Origin: Anisodus tanguticus
Lineage: Eukaryota; Streptophyta; Magnoliopsida; Solanales; Solanaceae
NCBI GenBank assembly: GCA_034509755.1
Contig: CM067539.1
Span: 54,835,513-54,899,512, forward strand
Direction: 5' to 3'
Length of the DNA: 64,000 bases
Shown: piece by piece, positions 11,523 to 22,540 of the stretch
Position numbering within the stretch: position 1 is the stretch's first letter
Layout of the letters: every line of letters starts with the position of its first letter
Translations under genes and position numbers: made by a program
The notes under the pieces: model-generated
Seen by the model: the letters and a program-made list of their open reading frames with translations, nothing else
The model's database searches: none
Told to the model about the DNA's origin: nothing

Positions 11523-12227
11523 TTGATTCATGCTTCCGTACCCCCTTCTTTTTGGCATCATGCTCTACAAATGGTTACATATCTCCTTAACATACTTCCT
11601 ATCAAAGGCTTGACTTATTCCTCCCCTATTCATATCTTATATAATAAGACTCATTCGTATTTCCATCTTAGGGTCTTTGGGTTGTGTTATCCACTTTTTC
11701 CGTCCACCACAATTAACAAACTTCAGGCTCGGTCTACCCCTTGTGTGTTTTTGGGTTATCCGTCTAGTCATCGTGGTTACAAATGCTTTGATTTATCGTA
11801 TAATAAAATCATCATTAGTCGCCATGTTATTTTTTATGAATTCCAATTTCTGTTTGCTAAGGTAAATAGTCTCGTGCCTAGTTCATATAATTTTTTGGAT
11901 GATGGTGTCTCCCCGTATCTAATCCATCAATTTTCAAACGCATCCCGCACCCCAAATCTACCAGCGGGCCTACTTCCCGCTGGACCTACAAACCCGTCAC
12001 CCACCATTGTTCCAGTTTTCGTCCATGGGCCAGCCACTATTCCAGTTTTCGTAATTGGGCCAGTGGCTCAGCCCAATACGGAAATTGTCCCAGTTTCGGC
12101 GTCAGGCACTGCTACAGTTATCCGTTCTGGGCCAGTAAGTCCACTGCTGTTGGCCCATCCGTCACGTGTCCCGATATTTCTCAAAATCCGCTCAATTCTC
12201 CCCAAGTCAAAGACCAATCACTCGTAG
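11523..12227 (+). pseudogene. Copia integrase C-terminal part
   Basis: Shows MIHASVPPSFWHHALQMVTY and LNILPIKGLTYSSPI, then a region matching the copia integrase C-terminus (VFGLCYP, STPCVFLGYPSSHRGYKCFD). A Pro/Val-rich linker with several PVFV repeats leads toward reverse transcriptase. It ends by a shift into the next frame at about 12166-12227. Confidence 0.82.
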
Positions 12228-13367
12228 TCAACGGGGTATTTTTAAACCAAAAAGACATTCTAATTTAAATTCTAATGTTCTTAAATCACCCCTACCCTAT
12301 AATCTTGTATCTGCTTTAAATGACCCGAATTGGAAAATTGTTATGACCGACGAATATAATGCTCTTATTGATAATAAGACGTGGGAGTTGGTGCCCCGTC
12401 CATTTGGTGTTAATATTATTCGGTCTATGTGGATTTTTGCTCATAAGGACAATGCTAACGGTTCTTTTGCGAGGCATAAGACTCGTCTTGTAGGTGATGG
12501 TAAGACTCAGCAGGTGGGTGTAGATTGTGGTGAGACATTTAGTCCGGTGGTCAAGCCGGCTACCATTCGCATTGTGCTCATCCTGGCTCTTTCGAAAGCA
12601 TGGCCCATTCATCAGTTAGGTGTGAAGAATGTTTTCTTATATGGTGATCTCAAGGAAAGTCTATATGCATCAGCCCTTGGGTTTAGGGATCCCAAATATC
12701 CTCATCATGTCTGTTTATTGAAGAAGTCCTTGCATGGGCTTAAGCAGTCCCCACGGGCTTGGTATAAGAGGTTTCTGACTATGTTTCGACCATTGGGTTC
12801 TCTCACAGCAAGTCTGATAATTCATTGTTCATATATCATCGTGGTTTTTCCTTGGCTTATATTCTCTTTTATATGGATGATATTATCTTGACTGCACTTT
12901 CTGATGCATTATGCCAATATATCATGACAATGCTCACTTCTGAGTTTACTATGAAAGACTTGGGGGCCTTGAGTTATTTTTTGGGGATTGTTGTATCACG
13001 TCATACATGTGGGTTATTCTTGTCCCAACGGAAGTATGCAACTGAGATCATTGAGCGAGTTGGTATGTCCTCATGTAAGTCCACTTCCACTCCAGTTGAT
13101 ACTAAACCCAAGTTGGGTGCTGCGGTTGGCACACCTTATGAGGATCCGACCCACTATCGCTGTCTTGCACGGGGCCTTCAGTATCTTACGCTCACGAGAC
13201 CAGATATTACATATGTCGTACAGGAGGTGTGTTTGTTTATGCATGATCCCAGGATTGAACACATGAATGCGCTCAAACGCATTATTCGGTACATCCAGGG
13301 GACACTTGATTATGGCTTACATTTATATCCTTCGTCGACGTCTACACGTCTCGTATATAGATGTTGA
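12166..13367 (+). pseudogene. Copia reverse transcriptase, broken
   Basis: Reads across two overlapping frames (12166-12891 and 12825-13367). Key copia motifs are WKIVMTDEYNAL, TWELVPRPFGVNIIRSMWIF, KTRLVGDG, SLHGLKQSPRAWYKRF and the catalytic YMDDIILTA (about 12869-12897). Then come FTMKDLGALSYFLGI and the thumb region with LSQRKYATEIIERVGM. One frameshift lies near 12830-12880. No function is expected from this copy. Confidence 0.88.
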
Positions 13368-13698
13368 TTGGGGTGGTTGTCCATATACCAGATGTTCTAC
13401 GTCTAGCTATTGTATGTTTCTTGGTAATAACTTGGTCTCATGGTCAGTGAAACGTCAGTCGACTTTGTCCCGCTCCAGTGCAGAGGCCGAGTATCAAGGG
13501 GTAGCCAATATGGCCTCTGAATCATGTTGGTTATGTAATCTTCTTTTAGAGCTTCATTGTCCTATTCAGAAAGCTACCTTGGTTTATTGTGATAATGTTA
13601 GTGCCATCTACCTTTCTGGTAATCCAGTTCAGCACCAGCGCACTAAACATATCGAGATGGACATTCACTTTATTCGCGAAAAGGTAGCTCATGGATAA
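13267..13698 (+). pseudogene. Copia RNase H, broken
   Basis: Shows CMFLGNNLVSWSVKRQSTLS and SRSSAEAEYQGVANMASESC, the copia RNase H core, followed by VYCDNVSAIYLSGNPVQHQR and TKHIEMDIHFIREKV. The frame ends at a TAA in 13696-13698, in place of the usual continuation, and the remaining ADIFTKGLP-like end is shifted. Overlaps the tail of the reverse transcriptase frame. Confidence 0.85.
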
Positions 13699-13830
13699 GT
13701 ACGCGTCTGTCATGTCCCTTCCAGGTATCAAATTACAGATATCTTTACAAAGGGTCTTCCCTCGGTCTTTTTTGAAGATTTTAGGGACAGTCTCAACGTA
13801 CGAAGACCGCCCGCTATGACTGCGGGAGTG

Positions 13831-14166
13831 TGGTAAATATACATATGATATACACGATATACACATGTATATCATATATATATTCAGTCTCGGATTAGTG
13901 TATATGGCCATGTATATACTCTCGACCTTAGGTAATATTTAGTCACGGGTTTTCCTTATTGATTAGTGTAACATAATTGTAATAATTAGTATTGTACACT
14001 TACCATAATTATAGGATTCTTGTAGTATTAGAATAGGGTTTTGGTATTAGAATATGAATATGATTTTCTATTATGGGAATTGTAAATTTGTATATATTCT
14101 CTTTCATTAATGAAAATAATCAAGGGATTATTTCTTTCACACGTGTTATCATATGTATATTTAACA
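13831..14166 (+). repeat. 3' LTR of the copia element with a 27-bp inverted tail
   Basis: The LTR proper is 13831-14139 (tggtaaatatac...tttctttca). The next 27 bases, 14140-14166, contain gttatcatatgtatatttaa, whose reverse complement resembles the first bases of the LTR. The target duplication AAGAC follows only after this tail, so the tail is part of the inserted DNA. The 5' LTR has no such tail before the primer binding site. Confidence 0.8.
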
Positions 14167-14171
14167 AAGAC

Positions 14172-14570
14172 CTATAAAAATAATTGAAACCTCATCAGGT
14201 CAATGATTTAGGAGTTGCTCAAAATAGATTTTAGAAAACAAAATACTCAGAAACTTCAGATAAACTTGTCGCAGAACTGTTCTAGCTCTAAGATGCCATA
14301 AGCTTCGTTATAAGTAAAGGGTCTAGCCAGACCCCAAACATCAAGTTGCTAAACCTTGCCTTGGTGATGGCAATTTCATAAAAAAAAGTCAAGTTAAAAT
14401 TAAAAAATTAGCCTTAAAATCAAATTTTAGATATTAAATACCCGAGTATTTATAGCATAATGTCCCTGTGAAAATGTATGTTTAGTTCAGTATGTCAACT
14501 CAGTGTTATTCAACTTAAAGTGCAAGCTTGTACAAATTTATTTTAGTCTAGGCTAAGGTAATTCGGTCTT
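14172..14570 (-). repeat. Duplicated CNX1 last intron, copy B (middle part)
   Basis: Continues the paralogous intron right of the copia insertion: ctataaaaataattgaaacc, ctctaagatgccataagctt, tgtccctgtgaaaatgtatg, gtgcaagcttgtacaaattta. It matches 29346-29680 of CNX1 intron 12. It ends near aaggtaattcggtctta, where organelle-like sequence starts. Confidence 0.82.
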
Positions 14571-14833
14571 ACCCCCTCACGTCAATCTTCTGAGCCTCAT
14601 CCATTCTCATTGAACGACAGTGGGGACCAAATCCAACTAAAAAAAAGCCCCCCGCCTTTCGATCGATACACAGTTGAGGAGGCCGATCACGAAAGCTACA
14701 GGTGTGGGAGCGATACTGGTCAGGAAATGCTAAGACGGAACCTCGTATATGGGTAGTACGAGGGCGCTTATGCCCCGACGGTAGGGCCTTATGGGGAAGG
14801 GCCCAGCCCGATAGGGACAACACACCTCACTTC
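14571..14833. other. Organelle-like insertion, left part (candidate NUMT/NUPT)
   Basis: GC-richer sequence unlike the AT-rich flanks, with blocks such as cgatcgatacacagttgagg and gaagggcccagcccgatagg. Its right portion continues after the LTR element at 20561-20617 (aagcgcacctctgtatctac, cggcggaaccggtga). Base composition and style suggest plant organelle DNA, most likely mitochondrial, but no organelle gene is recognised, so the origin is an inference. The insert replaced about 15 bases of the intron relative to 29680-29695. Confidence 0.4.
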
Positions 14834-16012
14834 TGTTGGAAATTTGCCTTTGGTGGGGAGGTGCGTCCACCCGTATTTAATGACTTAAACACTAGGGTTC
14901 CATATGTTACAGGCTTTTTCACTTCACACGTGCATAATCTACTAAGTGAGTAGATGACCGTAGGGCCAAGAATCGTCAAATTTCATTGAGAAATGAAAGA
15001 GATATTGGTCCACGAAGTAAGGTGTTTGAGGCATGGAAATATGGTGTGGGACAAATCTACCACATCGGTGGGAAAAGGAAGAATTGTTCTCTTTATAAGT
15101 CTCAAAATTGGCTAAGGGTTTGGGACCCCAAGGGGTAACCCATGTGTTTGAAGGAGGGAGGTCCTAGATGTGCTTGGGTTCAAGGCTAAGTCCAGATGCG
15201 CGCCGCGCGCCCATTCTGTCCGATCCGGGCTTAGGTCACAAGTCATGGGTCGTGGGTCGTGGGCCTTGGGAATCTTCTGATAGACACCCAGATTGTTTAA
15301 TATTTACAGTTTGGTCCTTGGAGTTTCTGGAAAGCTGAAATTGGGAACGACGGAAGGCCCTGCCGTTGGAGTTGATTTTTGGAGCGTTAAAACTCTATTA
15401 ATTTGCAACTTAACTCCTCCCTAACAGCTCCTTGATGTTGCACATTAAATCAGCTATTACTTGGCTGATTAACTCCCCTCACTAATGGCCATTACTTGGC
15501 CATAAACAACCATTACTTGGCAGTTGAGGAGTCCCTTCCCTTATGCTATATATTGGTGTCTTTTGGCACAATTGAGAGACTATAATTTACTACACAGAGA
15601 CAAAACAGAAGAGTAAAACACAGAAATTCAGTCCAAAATGTGAGCAGAAACATTGGGACAAAAATATAAAACTCTTCCTTTTTCTATTCTTCAGCAAGTC
15701 GTTTCGTGTTTGTTTTCTTCGTCAGAATCAACCTATTTGCTTTGTAGTGTTGATTAGTTGTTGTTTTATCTTGGGAGACTATTGCCCGTTAACGTAAAAG
15801 CATATATACGAGGCAATCTTGTCTTAAAGATAGAGAGTCATATCTCGACTCAGCCACAGTTGTAACAATCCAGATTTAGTGTTTCTTGATTTCAGATTAT
15901 CAAGATTCAAGACTCAACAACTTTGCGGCAGTTCTGAATATTGGCTTGTTTGTTTATCCTTTCGAACACTGTAATATTTATTTACTTCCCGTACTGCTTT
16001 ACATATCCGACA
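14834..16012 (+). repeat. 5' LTR of the family 2 element
   Basis: 1179 bp, TG to CA. Contains short repeats of ccattacttggc in 15480-15520 and a TATA-like tgctatatattggtg near 15543. It is about 130 bp longer than the 3' LTR because the latter lacks the block after gatttttggagc (about 15383-15510). Confidence 0.88.
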
Positions 16013-16037
16013 AGTTTAATACAAAATTGTATTAGTG

Positions 16038-19000
16038 TTCGAAAGATGTCGGTCAAAAGTTATGTGACCAAATCTGGATATGGCTGTGGTTTTCTGGTTG
16101 AAGAGAGTTTTGATTATGCTGTTGAAGGTCAACGTGTTCATGGTGTCACCGCTCCCGAGAGTGGTCGGAACAAGCGCCCACGAGAGGCTGAGGATGTCAA
16201 CTGGACAAGAAGAGAAGGATGAAGATGTGGTTCTATCTTGTAGCAGAAGGCATATATCTGTCCCAAAAAAAAGGATCCGAATTATGGTAAGGAGGAAATG
16301 GACACTCAGTCCGATGAAGTGACTGAAGTGGGCCAGAATCCGAAATTAGGATAAGTAATTTTCCTTCCTTGTCAAAAATAAGATTAAATGATGTCTGATT
16401 AAAAAAGGCTTAAAGTAAGGAGGAATATGAAAATGTTTTCCGAAATAATTTATATTCCTTACGCTTTAAAATCAGAAGTTTAATCTCATCTTCCTTCCCG
16501 TTTAAAGATTAGATTTTGTAAACGACTTAAAAAGATCCATTCTTTTAAGTGTAATTATTAAAAGTGTGTGAAGTATGTTCGCACATATGAGGGAGAAAGA
16601 TCCACTGACTGTGCGAAAGCTGTTACCACTCTTAAGTAAGCGCCAAGAATTGTATGGGCACCAATCATAAGGGAAGAAAACTGAAAGCTAAAGACGTTGA
16701 GCCTATCACACTATTTGGCAGAAGATTCTTCATAGGATGATATTGGACACTTAGTCATACAAAGCCTATGGGCGACTGGAGTGGGGCCAAAATTCCTTTG
16801 ATAGATGATATTAAACACTCAGTCATACAAAGCCTACGGGCGACTGGAGTGGGGCCAGAATTCATTTCATAGGAAAAGTAATGGACACCTAGTGTGGTGG
16901 GCCAGAATTTCCGGGTCTTAAATGATCTGAAGGCCAAAAGAAGGGCATAAAAGAAATTGGACACTCAGTCTGCCTAAACAACTGGAGTGGACCAGAGTAT
17001 CCATATCACTTAAGATCCGGTTACGCCCTAACCACGGGCAAGAGGTTGTTCATGTGAAGCAATGCCACCTTTAAAGTAGAAGGGGTTGGAGAGGTTGTCC
17101 TCAATAGGACTTCGGGGAATGGGATCACTCTCAGATGAGGTGATACATGTCCCAAACTTGGTTTAAGGGATGTTGTTGGTCAAGCTGGTTTGAGACTAGT
17201 CCAATATGTCTGTAATAACTAAGAATGGTACAGTATGTTTGTAGCCAAATGAATGATATATTTGTAATCTGTGCATCTATGTCATCATAGATTAAGACAC
17301 GTTTAATAGAATGTCATTCAAAAGCTAACGAAGTTGAGATTGTTGCCTTTTGTCGACATAAACCCTCAAAATGAATATGAGGTAGACAAGAGGCAAAATC
17401 ATCTTTCCATTCCATCAAAGGAATAGCGAAAGAAGCACTGGTCCTTTAGAACTTAGTCACACCTACTTGGGTGATTTGAAGTTTATACAAAATAGAGGGG
17501 GAGACAAGTACGTTGTGACCTTCATTGATGATGGTACAACATATTGTATCCTTTGTTTGTTGAAAAGAAAAGATAAAGTTGTTGAAGCGGATAAGTGCTA
17601 CAAAGTAGAAGTTGAAAATCAACTAAGTCTACGGATTGAGGAATTTGTAGTGATAGAGGGGGAGAATGTGAAGCATCGTCCATCAAACGACTGCTCATTA
17701 CTCACCTCAGTCCAACGGTGTTAGCCAAGCGCAAAGCCGTACGCCCAAAATATACGGGGCAAGGCAATCCTTACCGCTAATGCGATTCTCAACAGAAATA
17801 CGCATAAGGATAAGGATAACCCTCCGTGTGAGACATGGAAAGGATCTCACATACAAATGTTGTGATGTGTGGTGGCTTGGTAGAGGTTGGAATACCGAAA
17901 TAGGTCAAGTTGGACCTAAGACTGTAAATTGCATTTCCACTGGATCTGCAAATAACAGTAGTGCTTATCGCCTCTTGGTGTCAAAGAATGATGAATTCGT
18001 TGAGGATAACTTTCCTTGAGAAGGAAAAAGAAGTAATTACTCGAGGTTAATAAGAACCCGCGAGGGCCTGACTGTCCGAAACTAGACGTTCCGTATCTAC
18101 AGGACTCGGAAGTTGTTGTCTATCCAGAACTTAATATTCCAGATCTATAGAACTCAGGGATTCTAGATGTTGAACCGAGAGGTAGCAAAGAGGGGACAAA
18201 GACTTGTTCTAGGCCTTCTAGCTTGTATGGTTGAGAACGAACCATGGACAATTAACAAATAATTGTCATCTCCAGAAGCACTGCTTTGGCAAGAAGCTAC
18301 AGAGAGAAATAGATTCCATCATATAGAACCATACTTATGTAATGGTTGACCTTCCTCCAGGAAAAGAACATTTGGGTTGTAAAAGTGGATACTCAAAAGT
18401 GAGTACAAAGTAGATGGATCTACTAACGAGTATAAGGCCTCGGCTACTTGTACATGTGCTTCCATGTGAATAACTTAACATCCAGGGCCATTGCAGTCTT
18501 GCGTGGCATGGATGTTGAAACAGCCTTCTTAACCAGAGAGTTGGAAGGGGAGGATCAGAGTTGATTTGCTGGACTGTTGGGCTTCTTCCTGAACTTTCAT
18601 TTTGGTCCCTGAAATGTTTACATTTTGGTCCTGGAAGTTTCAGATAAAACAGAAACAATGAATCTGACCACAGAAACATTGACTCTGAAGTTAGAAAGTC
18701 AACAGTTGGAAAACCAACAGTCTGAGAGTGGAAGTTATATTGAAACAAAAGATATGGGTATCACAGATGACATCTTAGGAATTGGATTTCTAAGACATCT
18801 AACAGAGTGGTCTAACTCCAAACTCAGTTGTGAGAACAAGTGTTCTGTTTGTCTAGGGAAATTGGCTTAAAACCCAAATAATACGAACCTTTGCGGTGGT
18901 AACCCAACCATACTGACTGAAGATCCCAAGAATTTGGCTCAATGGGAAAACTAAGCTGCAAAAGGTTCAGTTGAGCGCTTCGGTGGAAGCAAAAGCACTT

Positions 19001-19513
19001 CGGATGATGATTTCTGTAGGGAAACATGAATCCAAAGCTATTCCCGTGATAGACATTAAAGTGCTACCTGCATGGTGGGTAAAGGATAAGTTTCCAAACC
19101 TTTAACGATCCTCAAACAGTTGAGGTTAAGGTTGGGGAAACTTTTAATAATTCCTAACACTTGTGAAGTGGGGTATAGCAGGATACCTTATAGGAGATTA
19201 CCTATTTAAGTGCGAGGACAGGCCGCCTCAAATGAACGCACTTAAGAATTCAAGTGTGTCCATGGCCACAACGGACAAAACAATAAGAAGAAAATGAATA
19301 AGGAGAGTTATTGTGTTGGTATCATTGTCTTGGCTTACACTAAACACTGACGATTCAAGACATCACGTTCACCGCGCAGTAAGTAAGTCCGGTGGTATTC
19401 AACTAGGGAAGGTTCAAAGTAGAAGCTACCTCTCCTAATGCAATATTTTTCGCTGAAAGATTGTTGAAAGTAGGCACCATGTGTGTGCGCCAAAATCTCT
19501 TTCAAGAGGGAAT
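16038..19513 (+). pseudogene. Internal region of the family 2 element (copia remnants)
   Basis: The best-preserved piece, 17467-17724, reads GDLKFIQNRGGDKYVVTFID followed by DGTTYCILCLLKRKDKVVEA, a copia integrase core. Its expected second-aspartate region is degraded to IEEFVVIEGENV. Near 18338-18365 VDLPPGKEHLGCK resembles the start of copia reverse transcriptase. An open frame at 16047-16222 follows the 5' LTR but matches nothing I know. Between these pieces all frames are closed. Motifs such as cactcagtc...ctggagtgg recur three times in 16750-16990. The element is non-autonomous. Confidence 0.75.
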
Positions 19514-20560
19514 TGTTGGAAATTTGCCTTTGGTGGGGAGGTTGCGTCCACCCGTATTTAATGACTTAAACACTAGGGTTCTGTATGTTGGAGGCTTTGT
19601 CTCTTCACACGTGCATAATCTACTAAGTGAGTAGATGACCGTAGGGCCAAGAATCGTCAAATTTCATTGAGAAATGAAAGAGATATTGGTCCACGAAGTA
19701 AGGTGTTTGAGGCATGGAAATATGGTGTGAGACAAATCTACCACATCGGTGGGAAAAGGAAGAATTGTTCTCTTTATAAGTCTCAAAATTGGTTAAGGGT
19801 TTGAAACCCCAAGGGGTAACCCATGTGTTTGAAGGAGGGAGGACCTAGATGTGCTTGGGTTCAAGGCTAAGTCCACACGCGCGCTGCCGCCGCGCGCCCG
19901 TCTCGTCCGGGCTCGGGTCGTGGGTCGTGGGCCTTGGGCTTCTTCTGATAGACCCCCAGATTATTTTATATTTACAGTTTGGTCCCTAGAGTTTATGGAA
20001 AAGCTGAAATTGGGAACGACGGAAGGCCCTGCCGTTGGAGTTGATTTTTGGAGCCATTACTTGGCAATTGAGGAGTCCCTTCCCTTATGCTATTTATTGG
20101 TGTATTTTGGCATAATTGAGAGACTACAATATACTACACAGAGACAAAACAGAAGAGTAAAACAAAGAAATTCAATCCAAAACGTGAGCAGAAACGTTGG
20201 GACAAAAACAGAAAACTCTTCCTTCCTTTTCTATTCTTCAGCAAGTCGTTTCGTGTTTGTTTTCTTCGTCAGAATCAACCTATTTGCTTTGTAGTGTTGA
20301 TTAGTTGTTGTTTTATCTTGGGAGACTATTGTCCGTTAACGTAAAAACATATATACGGGGCAATCTTGTCTTAAAGACAGAGAGTCATCTCTCGACTCAG
20401 CCACAGTTGTAACAATTCAGATTTAGTGTTTCTTGAATTTAGGTTATCAAGATTCAAGACTCAAAAACCTTACGGCAGTTCTGAATATTGGCTTGTTTGT
20501 TTATCCTTTCGAACACTTGTAATATTTATTTATTTCCCGTACTGCTTTACATATCCGACA
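19514..20560 (+). repeat. 3' LTR of the family 2 element
   Basis: 1047 bp. Aligns with the 5' LTR along its length apart from an internal deletion and scattered substitutions. It ends at the ACTTC duplication. The amount of divergence suggests an old insertion, but I cannot compute it here. Confidence 0.88.
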
Positions 20561-20565
20561 ACTTC

Positions 20566-20790
20566 AAGCGCACCTCTGTATCTACTGAATAACTCTTTTG
20601 GTCTATTCGGCGGAACCGGTGAACATAGTTGTCTCAAGTTCTAAAACCACAAATGCCTTCCCTTTGTGTCACTCGAGGGCACAATTTTAAGCTGAGCTTA
20701 TCAACAATATGAGTAAACTTTCTGCTGATTCGTGTTGTTGTTTTTTATGGTGCATGATAGTTAAAATACATTAATTTGAACTTCTCATAT
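20566..20790. other. Right part of the organelle-like insert and end of CNX1 copy B
   Basis: 20566-20617 is the right part of the organelle-like fragment. 20618-20790 matches the CNX1 intron at 29690-29850: gtctcaagttctaaaaccac, cacaattttaagc, acattaatttgaacttct. The match ends immediately before the point where CNX1 exon 12 starts in the real gene, so the duplicated block stops short of that exon. Confidence 0.7.
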
Positions 20791-21021
20791 AGTTCTGCTG
20801 AACGCATCTATTATTTCCCAATATTCACAACCACGAAAGAAACAAGATAATATATAAATTCTGTTTTTCGTTTTCAAAATCATCAAGTTCAAAAAAGATC
20901 TTTTGGAAAAAACAGGTTAGCAAAAAGAGCAATTTCTGACAATCTCATAAGAAGATTTAAAGCTCCATTCACATGTTAGATAAAACACAAAGTGAAAGAG
21001 CATTAAGAGGATCTATTATCT

Positions 21022-21330
21022 TATCACCAACTCCAACAACAACAACAATAACATACCAGTGTAATCCCACAAAGGCCAATTCTAGATCATCTTCTGGAAT
21101 CGTATAACTGTCAAAAGTAAGTGATTGTTCATCGATTATGGTCCATCTACTTCTTCCTCTATTGATTCATGTGCTATATGCTTAACGCAGGGAAGTCGGC
21201 CCCACAAGTTTTGAATTCGCCGCTGGGGAATGGTCTAGGGAGGGTAGAATGTACGCAGACTTTACCCCTATCTTGTGAGGTTGTTTCAGGAAGACCCTAG
21301 CTCAAGTATCTTATCAACAACTCCAATAAC
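21022..21330 (-). mobile_element. TS-type SINE, decayed
   Basis: Starts with accaactccaacaacaacaa and cataccagtgtaatcccaca, then has a divergent middle, then ggtctagggagggtagaatg, tacgcagactttacccctat, cttgtgaggttgtttc and gaccctagctcaag. This is the order of the Solanaceae TS SINE read in reverse, ending in its TTG-repeat tail (CAA in this orientation). The middle 100 bp (21090-21200) is foreign or badly decayed. Confidence 0.7.
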
Positions 21331-21832
21331 AAATTATAGCACAGAAAGATACCTTTCTATTGTACTCTGCATTTCGAGCTTAAAGTGCAATGGCTTTAAG
21401 GTCCAACTTGCGCAATAGTTATTCATGATTCACTTAGCAATGTGTACAACGTCCATTGCAGAGTTTCTTTCTTTTCTTTTTTCATTTTCTTCTGGTTGTG
21501 ATTTATTTTATAATGTTAAGCATGAATTGATCATGTTTTAATATTTCATTCTCTTGTATTCTCTTTGGAGGTTGAAATTCTCTATAATAGCTTGTATTTG
21601 TGATTTTTTTAGGCGTTGATCGCATTTGGCAGCTAAATTATATGTTCCAAAATTTAGCGTAAAATGCATGTTCAAACACAATTTCAACTTTTAAAAACCA
21701 TTTTTCATCTCATTTTTTCAACCAAATCTATGTCCAAACACTAGCTTAAACAAACTTCCCACAAAAGCCAACATGCCTGAGTTCTAAAACTTGTCTCCAA
21801 ATTTGTTGACATAGCAGATGCTCCACTCCAGT

Positions 21833-21910
21833 CTATTGCAATGAGTTCTTCCTGAACTGAGTAAGCACTGGGTATATGTTCTCGAAAGCAGTATATGTCT
21901 CATCTCTAAC
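21833..21910 (-). pseudogene. Orphan 3'-terminal exon of an unidentified gene
   Basis: On the minus strand a CAG acceptor (21911-21913) is followed by 25 codons and TAG. The peptide is VRDETYTAFENIYPVLTQFR followed by KNSLQ. It reads like a real conserved plant protein terminus, but I cannot name the family. No upstream exon is recognised nearby. It may be a gene fragment captured in the spacer between CNX1 copies B and C. It could also be chance. Confidence 0.35.
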
Positions 21911-21948
21911 CTGATCAAATACATATAAAAATGTGTTAATAAGGTATA

Positions 21949-22147
21949 GTCCCTCCATCCCAAATTATTGGATTAGGAGTAAGAGTTTTTCTTTGATATC
22001 ATATATCTTTTAAATATTTTGAATTGTAAATTATTGTCACTTATAGTAGTTCTTACGTAGTTTTCAAATATGTAAATTTTATTTTTAAAAACTTGAATTC
22101 ACGGATTTTGACTCTCGAAATCTGAACATAAATTAGGACAGAGGGAG
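21949..22147. mobile_element. Stowaway-like MITE
   Basis: A 199-bp element bounded by TA (21947-21948 and 22148-22149). Ends are gtccctccatcccaaatta and, inverted, ctccctctgtcctaattta, close to the Stowaway terminal consensus ctccctccgt. It has no coding capacity. Confidence 0.8.
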
Positions 22148-22334
22148 TACAAATGTAACATCACATGAAGCAACTATATTGTGGATCTTAAAATCCTTAA
22201 ACTTGCCAAGCTTTTGAATGATTCTAGCGTATTTCCGTGCTGCTAATTTTGACTCTTGTTCACTTTTGGCTCCGGTGATGACACTTTTGAAAGTAAAAAA
22301 GTATTTATAGTAATTTAGTTTTATTTTTTCAACT

Positions 22335-22540
22335 GTCTCAATTTATAAGGCACGCTTTCCTTTTTAGTATAAAAAATATTACATTTTTATATTTAGAAAT
22401 AATTTAACTTTATGATATGATTTACAGTCACACAAATATCTTAGGTTTGTTTCGAACCACAAATTTCAAAAGTCTTTATTTATTTTTTAAACTCCGTGTC
22501 TAGTCAAATAGTGTCACATAAATTGAGACACAGAAAATAT
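22335..22540. mobile_element. Small MITE-like inverted-repeat element
   Basis: The left end has actgtctcaatttataaggc and the right end, inverted, has gtctcaatttatgtgacact. The interior is AT-rich with no frame. The arrangement matches a Stowaway/Mariner-type MITE, but the exact ends and target duplication are unclear. A similar element is at 49630-49850. Confidence 0.5.

Larger units (their letters stand above)
9038..14166 (+). mobile_element. Ty1/copia LTR retrotransposon (decayed, Ale-like)
   Basis: An element of 5129 bp with a 5-bp target duplication AAGAC (9033-9037 and 14167-14171). The 5' LTR is 9038-9310, the primer binding site tggtatcaga (initiator Met tRNA type) starts at 9311, and the 3' LTR is 13831-14139. 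An extra 27 bp (14140-14166) resembles the inverted LTR start. Order inside is gag, protease, integrase, reverse transcriptase, RNase H, which is copia order. All coding parts have stops or shifts. It sits in CNX1 copy B, antisense to CNX1. Lineage Ale is a guess from the short UBN2-like gag and the RNase H motifs. Confidence 0.93.
14834..20560 (+). mobile_element. Decayed copia-type LTR retrotransposon (family 2)
   Basis: A 5727-bp element with target duplication ACTTC (14829-14833 and 20561-20565). The LTRs begin tgttggaaatttgcc and end catatccgaca: 5' LTR 14834-16012 and 3' LTR 19514-20560. The internal 3.5 kb has only remnants of coding sequence: an integrase-like piece (17467-17724) and a short reverse-transcriptase-like start (VDLPPGKE, about 18340). 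A related solo LTR lies at 51155-52330. It inserted into the organelle-like fragment in CNX1 copy B. Confidence 0.9.
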
